Under the pieces are notes generated by a model that saw only the letters and a program-made list of their open reading frames with translations, ran no database searches and was not told where the DNA came from. A program made the position numbers and the translations under genes. Shown here in pieces: positions 46,058-55,379 of a stretch of DNA of 64,000 nucleotides. How positions within the stretch are numbered: the first letter of the stretch is position 1; the number at the start of each line of letters is the position of its first letter. This DNA comes from GCA-2698665 sp038101125 (GTDB taxonomy: Bacteria; Pseudomonadota; Gammaproteobacteria; GCA-002705445; GCA-002716945). The stretch lies in assembly GCA_038101125.1 (NCBI GenBank), contig JAYNVZ010000001.1:7397-71396 (forward strand). Reading direction: 5' to 3'.

Positions 46058-47133
46058 TATTAACCACCTTGAGATTATTTCCCTTAAATTCGTATACTCT
46101 TATGTCTTTGTTATTAACTATAGACTCTTCCAGTTTTGTCTTATACAGGTCTGGGGCAGTGNNNNNNNNNNAGCAGAAGGTTCTTATCATCTATTCCAAA
46201 GAATAAATCATCTATTAATATTATCGGCTTGTCACGATGTTTCACGTGGAACGCTCTTGCTTGGCTTAACACCAATAACAAACCATTAATAACTTGAGTA
46301 GACATGGATGATACATCCTTTAGTATATTTCTATTAGATGTAAAATGTATGTCACATCTATGAGGGCCGGCTGAAGTATGTTTCAAGATAAGATCTTTTT
46401 GTCTAAGCTTGTTTAATGAATCATGAAGAGAAAGGTCTGTGTCCCAGCCTTGATCATAAGTTAACTTTGAATCTTTAATATCATCATAAGCATCTGGCAT
46501 GATCTCTAATATCTTGTTTTTATACTCGATAAAATGATCATTTAATGATTTAAAGTACTCAGCTCTCTTGGTGTGTATTTCTTCACCATATTGAATATAT
46601 AATTTGTCCCAGTAATCTAAATTATCTATCTCTTGTCGTTTCAAAGCACTATTTCGTTGTTTTAGTGCTTTGTTAAAATTTTTATAAAGATCTAGATAAC
46701 TGTGTTCCACGTGAAACGAACCCCAATCTAGCAGAGACCTCCGAGATTCAGACGACCCAGTAATTATATTTTCTACACCAAAGTTCAATGCAAGAACCGG
46801 AAAAGAGAGCTGTAATTGTTTAGCTGAAGACCGGCTATCATTAATTTTTACGATGTTAGCACCTTTTAACTTCTTTTCAACGGATATCGATAATACTTCA
46901 TTGTTTTTAGAAACATTTAGAAGAAGTTGGGTGGATTTTTTGCCAGATTGAATAATAGAGCTCGAGGTCACAGACTTAAAACTTTTTAAAGACGAAGCAA
47001 AATACATACCCTCCAATAAGGACGTCTTGCCATCATTATTCTTACCTAAGATAATATTTATGTTTTGATGGGGTGTTAATGTGATTAAGTCTAATGATCT
47101 AAGGTGAGATGCTGTAAATTGACTAATAAACAA
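46050..47133 (-). CDS. recF: DNA replication and repair protein RecF, interrupted by an N gap
   Basis: SMC-like ATPase that helps load RecA at gaps. The start at 47133 gives Walker A GKNNDGKTS (30-38), the conserved DWGSFHVEHSYL and, near the gap, Walker B IILIDDLFFGID. After the N run (46162-46171) the frame continues as TAPDLYKTKLEES and stops at 46050, inside gyrB. The frames match if the gap is a multiple of three. Total is about 360 residues. Two parS-like sites lie inside the coding sequence, one of them encoding part of the FHVE motif. Confidence 0.94.
46162..46171. other. Assembly gap (10 N) inside recF
   Basis: Placeholder run shortly after the Walker B motif. A few residues before the TAPDL segment are missing; the true length should be a multiple of three. 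Confidence 0.9.
46238..46253 (-). promoter_or_regulatory. parS: parS-like ParB binding site 1, within recF
   Basis: The 16 bases TGTTTCACGTGGAACG match the parS palindrome (TGTTTCACGTGAAACA and its GG variants) except at the last base. Read on the minus strand, its inner 14 bases are identical to site 2. parA and parB are 10 kb away. Confidence 0.85.
46703..46718 (+). promoter_or_regulatory. parS: parS-like ParB binding site 2, within recF
   Basis: The 16 bases TGTTCCACGTGAAACG share the 14-base core GTTCCACGTGAAAC with site 1 but in the opposite orientation, 465 bases away. On the minus strand they encode the FHVE of the RecF motif DWGSFHVE. Confidence 0.85.
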
Positions 47134-47134
47134 A

Positions 47135-48247
47135 TTAGACTCTCATAGGCATTATTATATATTTGTTTAGAGCGTCGTTGTCCTTAGATGAAATCAAACA
47201 CCCAGAGTCAGAGTTATTAAGTTGTAGCACAATGTTGTCTGAAGATATAACATCTATAACTTCTATTAAATAGGTCAAGTTGAAGCCTATATCTAAATCA
47301 TCTCCACTATAAGTACAAGAGATACTGTCCTCTCCTTCTTCTTGAGAAGGGTTGTTTGTTAATAGTTTGGTTTCTGATGGAGATAACGATAGCTTAACGC
47401 CTTTAAACTGCTCGTTGGAAAGAATAGACATTCTTTGAAGCGCTGACTTAAATTCATTCTTATCAACATCAAGTTTATGCGGGAGAGAGTCTGGGAAGAC
47501 TTTATTGTAATCTGGGTAGTTTCCTTCTATGAGCTTACTCTTGACTGAATAATCATTAACGCTAAAGTAAAAATGATTTGATATTATGTTAAAATTGACT
47601 AAAAGATCCTTATTGTTTTTAAATGCGCTTAAAATACGTTTTATTTCAATAATACATTTTCTAGGGATTATACAATCAACAGGATCTTCTAATGAGTTAG
47701 TCTGATTGCAAGCAGACATTGACAATCGGTGCCCATCCGTTGCCACTACTGTAATTTTATCTGTATTAACTTCAAAGAACATGCCATTCAGAAAATGCCT
47801 AGCATCTTGAACAGCCATTGAAAAAGCTGTTTGGTTAATAAGGTTGTCTAAACTATTAGCCGGCACTTTGAACTTATAATCTATATCTTCCTTATCATAT
47901 GGAAAATCTGATCCTGGCAGTGATGCTAGTACGAAGCGGCTTCTACCAGATTTTATAGTTGCTTTGTCATCATTGAAATCTATCGTAATATCATTTTCAC
48001 CCGGTAAAGATCTGAGTATATCTAACAGTTTTCTGCCCGGCAGCGTAGTGTTAAGCGGCCCGTCAGCAATAAAATCTATCTGTGTCGACACTTCAACTTC
48101 TAAGTCACTAGCAACCATAAGCAATTTTTGTCCATCAACACGGAAAAGAACATTCCCTAGTATAGGCATCGTTTGTTTTTTTTCAGCAACCCCAACTAGA
48201 TTCTTTAGTGGTTCAATTAGCTTTTCCTTTTGTATTTTTATAATCAT
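47135..48247 (-). CDS. dnaN: DNA polymerase III beta sliding clamp
   Basis: Ring clamp that tethers polymerase III. The 370 residues (E. coli 366) follow the three-domain pattern: KEKLIEPLKNLVGVAEKKQTMPILGNVL at the start in two pieces, VATDGHRLS in the middle domain and the terminal YIIMPMRV that ends the protein-binding cleft. It follows dnaA with a 172-base AT-rich spacer that may hold the origin, and precedes recF by one base. Confidence 0.98.
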   Translation of the reverse strand: MIIKIQKEKLIEPLKNLVGVAEKKQTMPILGNVLFRVDGQKLLMVASDLEVEVSTQIDFIADGPLNTTLPGRKLLDILRSLPGENDITIDFNDDKATIKSGRSRFVLASLPGSDFPYDKEDIDYKFKVPANSLDNLINQTAFSMAVQDARHFLNGMFFEVNTDKITVVATDGHRLSMSACNQTNSLEDPVDCIIPRKCIIEIKRILSAFKNNKDLLVNFNIISNHFYFSVNDYSVKSKLIEGNYPDYNKVFPDSLPHKLDVDKNEFKSALQRMSILSNEQFKGVKLSLSPSETKLLTNNPSQEEGEDSISCTYSGDDLDIGFNLTYLIEVIDVISSDNIVLQLNNSDSGCLISSKDNDALNKYIIMPMRV

Positions 48248-48419
48248 ATTTGAAATTATATATTATTTTTATTATTAAGTTTTTATTAATTTTCTTTTTC
48301 GCTTTGTTCTCAGTGCTTTTGGCTTGTTAGAATTGTTATTTTAGGATTCTTGCAAGCTTCTTTAAGAGTTGATTACTTGTTGATAACTTCTTGGCTGTTT
48401 TTTGTTAACAGTTTATTAA
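48248..48419. other. oriC: Candidate replication origin region (dnaA-dnaN spacer)
   Basis: One of the longest spacers in the window. Its left part (48248-48300) is almost pure A/T, like a DNA-unwinding element. Its right part has TGTTGATAA (48378-48386; reverse complement TTATCAACA, one mismatch to the DnaA box TTATCCACA) and several related GTTAAC/TTAAC words up to 48420. Gene orientation switches nearby: minus to the left, plus from rpmH rightwards. No perfect DnaA box is present, so this is a candidate only; the dnaA-rpmH spacer is the alternative. Confidence 0.4.
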
Positions 48420-49724
48420 CTAGTTGTTAAGGATGTGAAGTATATTCTGATAATCCTTTGATATGTTTGATGAGTTAGTTTTTAACGCTGCAATTTTTTT
48501 ACATGCGTGTAATACAGTCGTGTGATCTCTCCCGCCAAAAGCATCGCCTATGCTTGGAAGGCTGTGGCTTGTTAGGTCTTTGGCCATTGCCATAGCAACA
48601 TGTCTAGGTAGCGTTACCTTCCTGTCTCTCTTCGATGAAAGGATGTCACTAACTCTAATTTTATAATACTCTGCAACTGTTTTCTGAATTTGTTCGATCG
48701 TCATTAGTCTTTCTTGTAAAGAAATAAGGTCTCTAAGCGTTTCCTTAACAAAATCCAATGTTATCGATTCTCTTTTAAAGTGTGCGGTCGCTAGTACTCT
48801 CCTTAGGCTTCCTTCTAATTCTCTAACATTCGAATAGACATTCTTAGCTAAGAAATATGCTACATCATCTGGTATTTTTTCTCCGCTAATTTCCGCTTTA
48901 CTGTGGAGTATTGCCATTCTTGTCTCAAGATCTGGCGGATCAATAGTAACATTCATTCCCCAAACTAATCGTGATTTTATTCTTTCTTCTAACCCGGTTA
49001 TTTCTTTTGGATATTTGTCGGATGTCAACACAACCTGTTTTTTATATTCAAATAATGTGTTAAATGTATGAAAGAATTCTTCTTGAGATTTTTCCTTGTT
49101 TGCAAAAAATTGGATATCATCTAGCAGCAGAGCATCAACAGACCGATAAAGCGTCTTAAAATCTTCAAGTTTGTTTTGCCTTATAGCAGTAACCATGTTT
49201 TGAACAAACTTTTCTGAGTGGAGATATACAACTCTTTTCGTGCTATCATTTTTAATTATTTCGTTTCCTATTGAGTGTAACAAGTGCGTCTTCCCTAAAC
49301 CAACACCCCCATATATATATAGCGGATTGTATTTTCCAAGATTACTCACGACTGAAACACACGCCGCTTTTGCTAGCTGATTTGATTTTCCTTCCACAAA
49401 ACTACCAAAGTTTAAATCTTCATTTAGTGTTGTCTTAATGGGCTTTTGCTCATTCTTGATAACAGCTGCTGTTCTTTTAATATCTGGCAGGGCAAGGCTG
49501 ATCTCTCTCACCTTTTCATCGCTTTGGCTTATTACTGTCTCTTTTATTATATGTAGGTAGTCGGTTTCGACCATGTCCTTTATAAATTTATTCGGCGCGA
49601 CAATAGATAGCGTACTATTATCTAAGCTTACTTCCAAAGGATGCAGCCATGTCTTCATTTGCTTGTCAGAGAGACGGTCGCCTATATCCTTTAGGCATTT
49701 ATCCCAAAGAGTCGTAATGTTCAT
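48420..49724 (-). CDS. dnaA: Chromosomal replication initiator DnaA
   Basis: AAA+ initiator that binds DnaA boxes and opens the origin. The 434 residues run from an N-terminal DnaB-interaction domain (LWDKCLKDIGDRLS), a short linker, Walker A GGVGLGKT (139-146), LLLDDIQFF (Walker B) and the C-terminal DNA-binding signature GGRDHTTVLHACKKI. It is shorter than E. coli DnaA (467) mainly through a reduced linker domain II, a common sign of streamlining. Confidence 0.98.
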   Translation of the reverse strand: MNITTLWDKCLKDIGDRLSDKQMKTWLHPLEVSLDNSTLSIVAPNKFIKDMVETDYLHIIKETVISQSDEKVREISLALPDIKRTAAVIKNEQKPIKTTLNEDLNFGSFVEGKSNQLAKAACVSVVSNLGKYNPLYIYGGVGLGKTHLLHSIGNEIIKNDSTKRVVYLHSEKFVQNMVTAIRQNKLEDFKTLYRSVDALLLDDIQFFANKEKSQEEFFHTFNTLFEYKKQVVLTSDKYPKEITGLEERIKSRLVWGMNVTIDPPDLETRMAILHSKAEISGEKIPDDVAYFLAKNVYSNVRELEGSLRRVLATAHFKRESITLDFVKETLRDLISLQERLMTIEQIQKTVAEYYKIRVSDILSSKRDRKVTLPRHVAMAMAKDLTSHSLPSIGDAFGGRDHTTVLHACKKIAALKTNSSNISKDYQNILHILNN

Positions 49725-49775
49725 AGTTTTAATCCTGAGTGTCTAGGATCTCATAAAAAAAAGTAAAATTATATA

Positions 49776-49807
49776 TTGACAAAGAAAAATATAATTAGCA
49801 GTATACT
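49776..49807 (+). promoter_or_regulatory. Possible promoter for rpmH
   Basis: A perfect -35 hexamer TTGACA (49776-49781) is followed by TATACT (49802-49807) just 7 bases before the rpmH ATG. The 20-base spacing is longer than ideal and leaves almost no leader, so only the -35 match is strong. Confidence 0.3.
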
Positions 49808-49814
49808 AACCATT

Positions 49815-49949
49815 ATGAAAAGAACATTTCAACCAAGTAATCTAAAACGTAAACGTAAACACGGATTTAGATCTAGAATGAGTACTGTTGCTGGTAGAGC
49901 AGTTCTGAGCGCTAGGAGAGCGAAAGGCAGAGCAGTTCTTTGTCCATAA
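49815..49949 (+). CDS. rpmH: 50S ribosomal protein L34
   Basis: A 44-residue, highly basic ribosomal protein. My translation gives MKRTFQPSNLKRKRKHGF at the start, then RMSTVAGRAVLSARRAKGR, which is unmistakable L34. The last residues VLCP replace the usual RLSA-type ending. It is divergent from dnaA and precedes rnpA, the universal rpmH-rnpA arrangement. Confidence 0.98.
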   Translation: MKRTFQPSNLKRKRKHGFRSRMSTVAGRAVLSARRAKGRAVLCP

Positions 49950-49970
49950 TATTTTCCTGTTTGCGCTGCT

Positions 49971-50303
49971 GTGTACTTTAAAATTAACTCATCTACAAAA
50001 GAAACTTTTAGCAGCAAACCTTTATATAGATCTACAATCTATAGGCTTTATTCTGTTCCTAATAATTTTGCCTCTGCCAGGCTTGGAATTCAGATTACCA
50101 AAAAAGCAGTTCATCTTGCAGTCATTAGAAACCAAATCAGGCGCAGGATTAAAGCAAATTTTAGTGTGATCTGTGAATTATTACCCAAGCAAGATTATCT
50201 TGTTGTTATTTCTTCAAAAATAACTTCTGATAAACATCAAATAAGTGATATTCTTATGCAAGAATGGAAAAAATCAACAGAATCATTATTGAAATCCCTG
50301 TGA
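49971..50303 (+). CDS. rnpA: Ribonuclease P protein component
   Basis: Protein subunit that helps the RNase P RNA cut tRNA leaders. The basic signature RNQIRRRIK is present near residue 57, with ARLGIQITKKAVHLAV before it. The only standard start is the GTG at 49971, giving 110 residues. The family's N-terminal RLxxxxxF segment is not clear, so the protein is slightly short. Its end overlaps yidD by 40 bases. Confidence 0.93.
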   Translation: MYFKINSSTKETFSSKPLYRSTIYRLYSVPNNFASARLGIQITKKAVHLAVIRNQIRRRIKANFSVICELLPKQDYLVVISSKITSDKHQISDILMQEWKKSTESLLKSL

Positions 50304-50512
50304 CGATAATAAGACTTTATCAGTTTTTAGTGTCGCCACTGCTTGGACAGAACTGTAGATTTACACCATCTTGTTCTCAATATACAATTGAGTCCCTAAG
50401 ACAGCATGGCATTATGTATGGCTTATATCTATCTATTAGAAGAATCACAAGTTGTCGCCCAGGTGGCAGACATGGCTTTGACCCTGTACCTAGGAATGGT
50501 TCTAAAAAATGA
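50264..50512 (+). CDS. yidD: Membrane protein insertion efficiency factor YidD
   Basis: An 82-residue protein with an N-terminal amphipathic/hydrophobic helix, the signature GQNCRFTPSCSQYTIESL with three conserved cysteines in all (two here and one in TSCRPGG), and HGFDPVPRN near the end. It starts 40 bases inside rnpA and overlaps yidC by 4 bases, the standard rnpA-yidD-yidC order. Confidence 0.97.
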   Translation: MEKINRIIIEIPVTIIRLYQFLVSPLLGQNCRFTPSCSQYTIESLRQHGIMYGLYLSIRRITSCRPGGRHGFDPVPRNGSKK

Positions 50513-52134
50513 ATAATAGGTTATTTTTGTACAGCGGTCTGTTTCTTGTATCAATTTTATTATACGATGCCTGGCATAATAAGAATCAGCCAGCACAAGT
50601 AGCTCAAAATAATATTCCTGAGACAAACAGAGATTATCAGGAAGAAAAAAGACCTCTATTATCTCAGCCGGAAACTGACACATCAGGAGGCCATCTAGTT
50701 CCAAGCACAACTTCAGGGAATCTCTCTGACAGCATTACGGTGGTTACTGATACGTTAGAAATTATGATTAGTTTGCTAGATGGATCAATTGTTTCTGCTA
50801 AGCTTTTAAAATACCCAGAAGTATTCGGATCGCAAGAGAGAAAAGTTCAGTTGCTAAACAATGGCTCTGAACATTATATTGCAAAAGCAGGGCTGCAAAG
50901 CAAAAACTCAGACCTACCAAAAAACTACAGTTCGTCTTCAGCAAACTATAATATAGGTGAAAGCGACACACTAGATGTTGTGTTGACCGGAAAATCAGAA
51001 TCGTCAGTTGAAATTATAAGGACATATACGTTTAGAAAGACAGGTCACTTAATAAATGTATCACAGAAGATAAAAAACTTATCGAATCAAGATGCAGCAT
51101 GGCGACAATATTATTCTTTAGAAAGAGGAGATGAGCTTAACTCTAATGGTATGTTATACACATACACTGGAGCAGCTTTCTACGATGAGGAAGACAAGTT
51201 TAATAAAATATCTTTTTCTGACATAGCAGATCAAAACTTTCTTAAGGTCACTCAGAACAGCTGGATAAGTATGATAGAACATTATTTCTTTACTGCATGG
51301 CTACCAGCAAATAACACAAACGAAACACAGACCATATATACTAGGTTGATTAATAACGGACAGACAAATAACTATTTAATTGGTTCTGTAGGAAACTATA
51401 AGACTATTCAGCCTGGCTCCGAGGCAACATTTAGGAGCCGCTTGTTTGTTGGGCCTAAAAACCAATCCGAAATAAGTGACCTTGCTCCAGGCTTAGATCT
51501 AACAGTAGATTATGGAATGCTGACATTCTTGGCTGCGCCATTATTTTGGGTTCTAGATAAAATTTTCTATGTATTAGGCAACTGGGGTTGGTCAATAATT
51601 GCGTTAACTTTTTTAATCAAACTTATTTTTTTTAGACTATCTGAAACCAGCTATAAATCTATGGCTAAAATGAAAAAACTTACACCAAGAATGACTGCGC
51701 TGAAAGAGAGATACGGAGAAGATAGAAAAAAATTTAGCGAAGCATTGATGAAAATTTATAAAGAAGAGAAGGTAAATCCGCTTGGTGGCTGTCTACCGAT
51801 ATTAATTCAGATACCTGTTTTTATTGCACTCTACTGGGTTATTATAGAAAGCGTAGAAATGAGGCATGCGCCATTTGCTGGCTGGATACTAGACCTGTCT
51901 AGTGCTGACCCGTTATTCATCTTGCCTATATTAATGGGATTATCTATGTATATTCAACAAAAACTAAACCCGCCACCAACAGATGCAATGCAACAAAAAA
52001 TCTTTATGGCGCTGCCTTTTGTGTTCACTTTTTTATTTGCCACATTTCCATCAGGCCTTGTTCTTTATTGGTTAACGAACAATGTTCTGTCTATTGCTCA
52101 GCAATACGTTATCAACAAAAGAACATTAGCATAA
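50509..52134 (+). CDS. yidC: Membrane protein insertase YidC
   Basis: Inserts and folds inner-membrane proteins, including ATP synthase c subunits. The 541 residues have an N-terminal anchor, the large periplasmic P1 beta domain (about 30-330) and the C-terminal five-helix core with SYKSMAKMKKLTPRM, VNPLGGCLPILIQIPVFIALY and FPSGLVLYWLTNN. Size and layout match gammaproteobacterial YidC (548). Confidence 0.98.
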   Translation: MNNRLFLYSGLFLVSILLYDAWHNKNQPAQVAQNNIPETNRDYQEEKRPLLSQPETDTSGGHLVPSTTSGNLSDSITVVTDTLEIMISLLDGSIVSAKLLKYPEVFGSQERKVQLLNNGSEHYIAKAGLQSKNSDLPKNYSSSSANYNIGESDTLDVVLTGKSESSVEIIRTYTFRKTGHLINVSQKIKNLSNQDAAWRQYYSLERGDELNSNGMLYTYTGAAFYDEEDKFNKISFSDIADQNFLKVTQNSWISMIEHYFFTAWLPANNTNETQTIYTRLINNGQTNNYLIGSVGNYKTIQPGSEATFRSRLFVGPKNQSEISDLAPGLDLTVDYGMLTFLAAPLFWVLDKIFYVLGNWGWSIIALTFLIKLIFFRLSETSYKSMAKMKKLTPRMTALKERYGEDRKKFSEALMKIYKEEKVNPLGGCLPILIQIPVFIALYWVIIESVEMRHAPFAGWILDLSSADPLFILPILMGLSMYIQQKLNPPPTDAMQQKIFMALPFVFTFLFATFPSGLVLYWLTNNVLSIAQQYVINKRTLA

Positions 52135-53472
52135 ATGAATTCTGAAAATACGATAGCAGCAATTTCAACTGCCTATGGCAGATCGGGAATAGGTGTTATT
52201 AGAATTTCAGGCCGCAATGTTTTGAAAATTAGAGATGTTTTTATTAAAAAAAATCTTTTGCCTAGAGTTGCCACTAATAGTCTGATCTATGATGAACGCG
52301 GCAATCCTATTGATGATATAATAGCTATCTACTATAAGGCCCCAAGTTCTTTTACAGGAGAAGATATGCTTGAGATACAGTGTCATGGCAACCCTGTTAT
52401 TTTAGAGAATATATTATCTATAATTTGTAGAGACTTGGCGTCACATGCTAAACCTGGTGAATTTACAGAAAGAGCATTTATTAATAACAAAATAGATCTC
52501 ACCCAAGTTGAGGCGGTTGCTGATATAATCAATGCAACAAACACCACATCTGCTAGTGCAGCACTGAGGTCTTTACAAGGTAATTTTTCAAACAGAATTA
52601 ATTCTATCTTGGAGGATGTGCTTGATGCTAGATCCTCAATTGAGGCAGCCATAAATTTTCCTGAAGATGAGTCACCAGATGTCACAACTAAATACATATC
52701 TGAGAAGATCAATAATTTATTAGAAAATATTACCACCCTAACTTCATCCGTAGATCATGGTATAGCCATGAATCAAAAACCAGTACTAGCAATTGTTGGC
52801 AAACCTAATGTTGGGAAATCGTCCCTAGCAAACCTGTTGCTTGGTGAAGACCGTTCTATAGTTTCTGATGAACCAGGAACAACAAGAGATGCGATTCAGC
52901 ACGATTTAGTAATTAATCAGTTTCATGTCACTATCATTGATACTGCTGGGGTTAGAAAAACCCATAATAAAATTGAGACAGCCGGTATCTCGATGACAAA
53001 AAAATCTGCAGAACTCTCTAGCCTTACACTTTATGTAGTAGATGACATGGTTGGGTTTGATGAGGAAGACGAATCAATATTAAAGAACAACAATATTGAT
53101 AATTTCTGGGTTATCTCCAACAAGATTGATTTATCTTCTAACACTGATCCATCTATTAGCAATAATCGTTTTAAAACTATTCGTTTATCAATACTCAAAA
53201 ACACCGGCATTGATCTCCTAAAACGTGAATTATCTAATCATCTTATTCCATCAGATCAATCTGCTGGGACTGCAAGATCAAGACATCTAGACCATCTCAA
53301 TAAAGCATCCGAACACCTTTACTTGTGCAAAAAATACAACGATAATCATCACTTAGACTTAGTCGCCGAAGAGTTAAAAGGAGTACATTTTAATATGGTT
53401 CAAATCTTAGGCGGAGATATAAACGAGGATCTTTTGGATAAGATCTTTTCGGAGTTTTGTATAGGTAAATGA
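52135..53472 (+). CDS. mnmE: tRNA modification GTPase MnmE
   Basis: With MnmG installs cmnm5-type modifications at tRNA wobble uridines. The 445 residues include the N-terminal folate-binding domain (AISTAYGRSGIGVIRISG), the G domain with GKPNVGKSS (222-230), DEPGTTRDA and DTAGVR, and the obligatory C-terminal FCIGK containing the key cysteine. It starts right at the yidC stop and overlaps mnmG by 4 bases. Confidence 0.98.
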   Translation: MNSENTIAAISTAYGRSGIGVIRISGRNVLKIRDVFIKKNLLPRVATNSLIYDERGNPIDDIIAIYYKAPSSFTGEDMLEIQCHGNPVILENILSIICRDLASHAKPGEFTERAFINNKIDLTQVEAVADIINATNTTSASAALRSLQGNFSNRINSILEDVLDARSSIEAAINFPEDESPDVTTKYISEKINNLLENITTLTSSVDHGIAMNQKPVLAIVGKPNVGKSSLANLLLGEDRSIVSDEPGTTRDAIQHDLVINQFHVTIIDTAGVRKTHNKIETAGISMTKKSAELSSLTLYVVDDMVGFDEEDESILKNNNIDNFWVISNKIDLSSNTDPSISNNRFKTIRLSILKNTGIDLLKRELSNHLIPSDQSAGTARSRHLDHLNKASEHLYLCKKYNDNHHLDLVAEELKGVHFNMVQILGGDINEDLLDKIFSEFCIGK

Positions 53473-55355
53473 TAATGGATAAGTATGATGTAATTATTAT
53501 TGGTGGTGGCCATGCTGGATGTGAAGCAGCTCATGCATCTGCTAGTCTTGGCTGCAGTGTTGCCCTAATAACTCTTACAAAAAATAGTATTGGACAAATG
53601 AGCTGTAATCCAGCGATAGGGGGGATTGGAAAATCACACTTAGCAAGAGAGATAGATGCGATGGATGGTCTTATGTGTACAATTGCAGATATGTCTGCGT
53701 TACAAAGAAGAAAATTAAACGCGAGAAAAGGACCAGCTGTACAAGCAACTAGAATACAAACATGTCGCGATACTTATAAGTCAAGGATGCAGGATTCAAT
53801 CTTCAAAAACTCAAGCATACATGTTGTCGAGGCAATGGTTTCTAGTCTGATCATAAAGGAAAATACAGTAATTGGTGTTAAAACCGGTCTAGATAACCAA
53901 GAGCTCTACTCAGATTCAGTTGTGTTAACTACCGGCACTTTTTTAGGTGGGCGTATACATATTGGAGATAAATCTTCCTCTGCTGGAAGATCGGGTGATG
54001 AGGCATCAAATCAGCTTGAAGAATTTTTCATAAAAGAAGGGTTTAAAATAGGCCGTTTAAAGACAGGCACTCCCCCACGAATTCTTAAAAGGTCTATAAA
54101 TTACAAAGACTTGCAATCACAGCCTAGCGACACAGATTTGCCGTACCTATCATACCTACATGATCAATATGGCGTCATTTGTGAAAATATCAGAGAAATC
54201 CCATGCCACATAACTCACACAAATGCAGAAACACATAATATTATTAGAGATAACCAATCACTCTCCCCGCTTTTTAATGGATCGATAGAGTCTGTTGGAC
54301 CAAGATACTGTCCATCTATTGAGGATAAAGTTCACAGATTCGCTGACAAAGACTCGCATCAAATATTTTTAGAACCAGAAACATTGTCTGACGAAGAAAT
54401 TTATCCAAATGGACTATCAACATGTTTGCCAGAAGAAATTCAATTGAAGTTCTTAAGAACGATACGAGGTCTTGAAAACTGTATAATAACTCAACCAGGT
54501 TATGCCATAGAGTATAGTTATTTTGACCCAAGAGGTCTTACGAAAAATCTTGAAACAAAGAAAATCAAAAACTTATTTTTTGCTGGGCAAATTAATGGAA
54601 CGACTGGTTATGAAGAAGCAGCTGCACAGGGATTAATCGCTGGCTTGAATGCTGGCAGATCTTCCATGAATAAGGCAATGTGGCACCCGAGCAGGGAAGA
54701 AGCTTACATAGGTGTTCTAATTGATGATCTTGTCACTTTAGGAGTTAACGAACCATATAGAATGTTTACGAGCAGAGCTGAACATAGATTAAGACTGAGA
54801 GAGGATAATGCAGATCAAAGATTGACAAAGATTGGTTATAATCTAGGCCTAGTTTCAAAAGAAAGACTTAAAATGCTTGAGGTAAAAAATGAAAAAATTA
54901 AGGCTGAAAGCGAAAGACTAGAAGCTATAAAAATACACCCGTCTTCACAAATTTCAGATCAGATAGAAAAGAAATTTAACCTAAAAATTAAAAACCTTCA
55001 AACTCTAAAAAGTTTATTAAAAATGTCAGATATAAAATATTCTGATATAGAAAGTTTGGATAATTTTGGAATGACTGTCAATTCAGATATAGGCCATTTA
55101 GTTGCAATACAAGAAAGATATTCAGGTTATTTAAAAAGACAAGATGCTGAAATTTCTAATATATCTAAAACTATGAGTATAAAAATCCCAGAGAATATGA
55201 TTTTTGATAACATTAAAGGATTGTCTAATGAGGCTAAAGAAAAACTAACTGAAGTTATGCCGTCAACCCTAGGCCAAGCATCCAGAATTTCAGGAATTAC
55301 TCCTGCGATAATATCTCTTCTTAGAATCTATATAAAGAAATACAATAAAGTGTAA
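53469..55355 (+). CDS. mnmG: tRNA uridine 5-carboxymethylaminomethyl modification enzyme MnmG
   Basis: FAD-dependent partner of MnmE. The 628 residues begin with the FAD motif VIIGGGHAGCEAA, then CNPAIGGIGKSHL, GTFLGGRIHIG, the catalytic-cysteine stretch PRYCPSIEDK, and AGQINGTTGYEEAAAQG. I keep the ATG at 53469 (ATGA overlap with mnmE), though the ATG two codons on is possible. Length matches GidA (629). Confidence 0.98.
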   Translation: MIMDKYDVIIIGGGHAGCEAAHASASLGCSVALITLTKNSIGQMSCNPAIGGIGKSHLAREIDAMDGLMCTIADMSALQRRKLNARKGPAVQATRIQTCRDTYKSRMQDSIFKNSSIHVVEAMVSSLIIKENTVIGVKTGLDNQELYSDSVVLTTGTFLGGRIHIGDKSSSAGRSGDEASNQLEEFFIKEGFKIGRLKTGTPPRILKRSINYKDLQSQPSDTDLPYLSYLHDQYGVICENIREIPCHITHTNAETHNIIRDNQSLSPLFNGSIESVGPRYCPSIEDKVHRFADKDSHQIFLEPETLSDEEIYPNGLSTCLPEEIQLKFLRTIRGLENCIITQPGYAIEYSYFDPRGLTKNLETKKIKNLFFAGQINGTTGYEEAAAQGLIAGLNAGRSSMNKAMWHPSREEAYIGVLIDDLVTLGVNEPYRMFTSRAEHRLRLREDNADQRLTKIGYNLGLVSKERLKMLEVKNEKIKAESERLEAIKIHPSSQISDQIEKKFNLKIKNLQTLKSLLKMSDIKYSDIESLDNFGMTVNSDIGHLVAIQERYSGYLKRQDAEISNISKTMSIKIPENMIFDNIKGLSNEAKEKLTEVMPSTLGQASRISGITPAIISLLRIYIKKYNKV

Positions 55356-55379
55356 TAGCTTCAAAAATTAATAACAAAA

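Noticed and set aside
49971..50303. rnpA as a truncated pseudogene because of its short N-terminus
   Set aside because: The basic RNxIRRRIK signature and the rpmH-rnpA-yidD-yidC context are intact, and the family N-terminus is variable.
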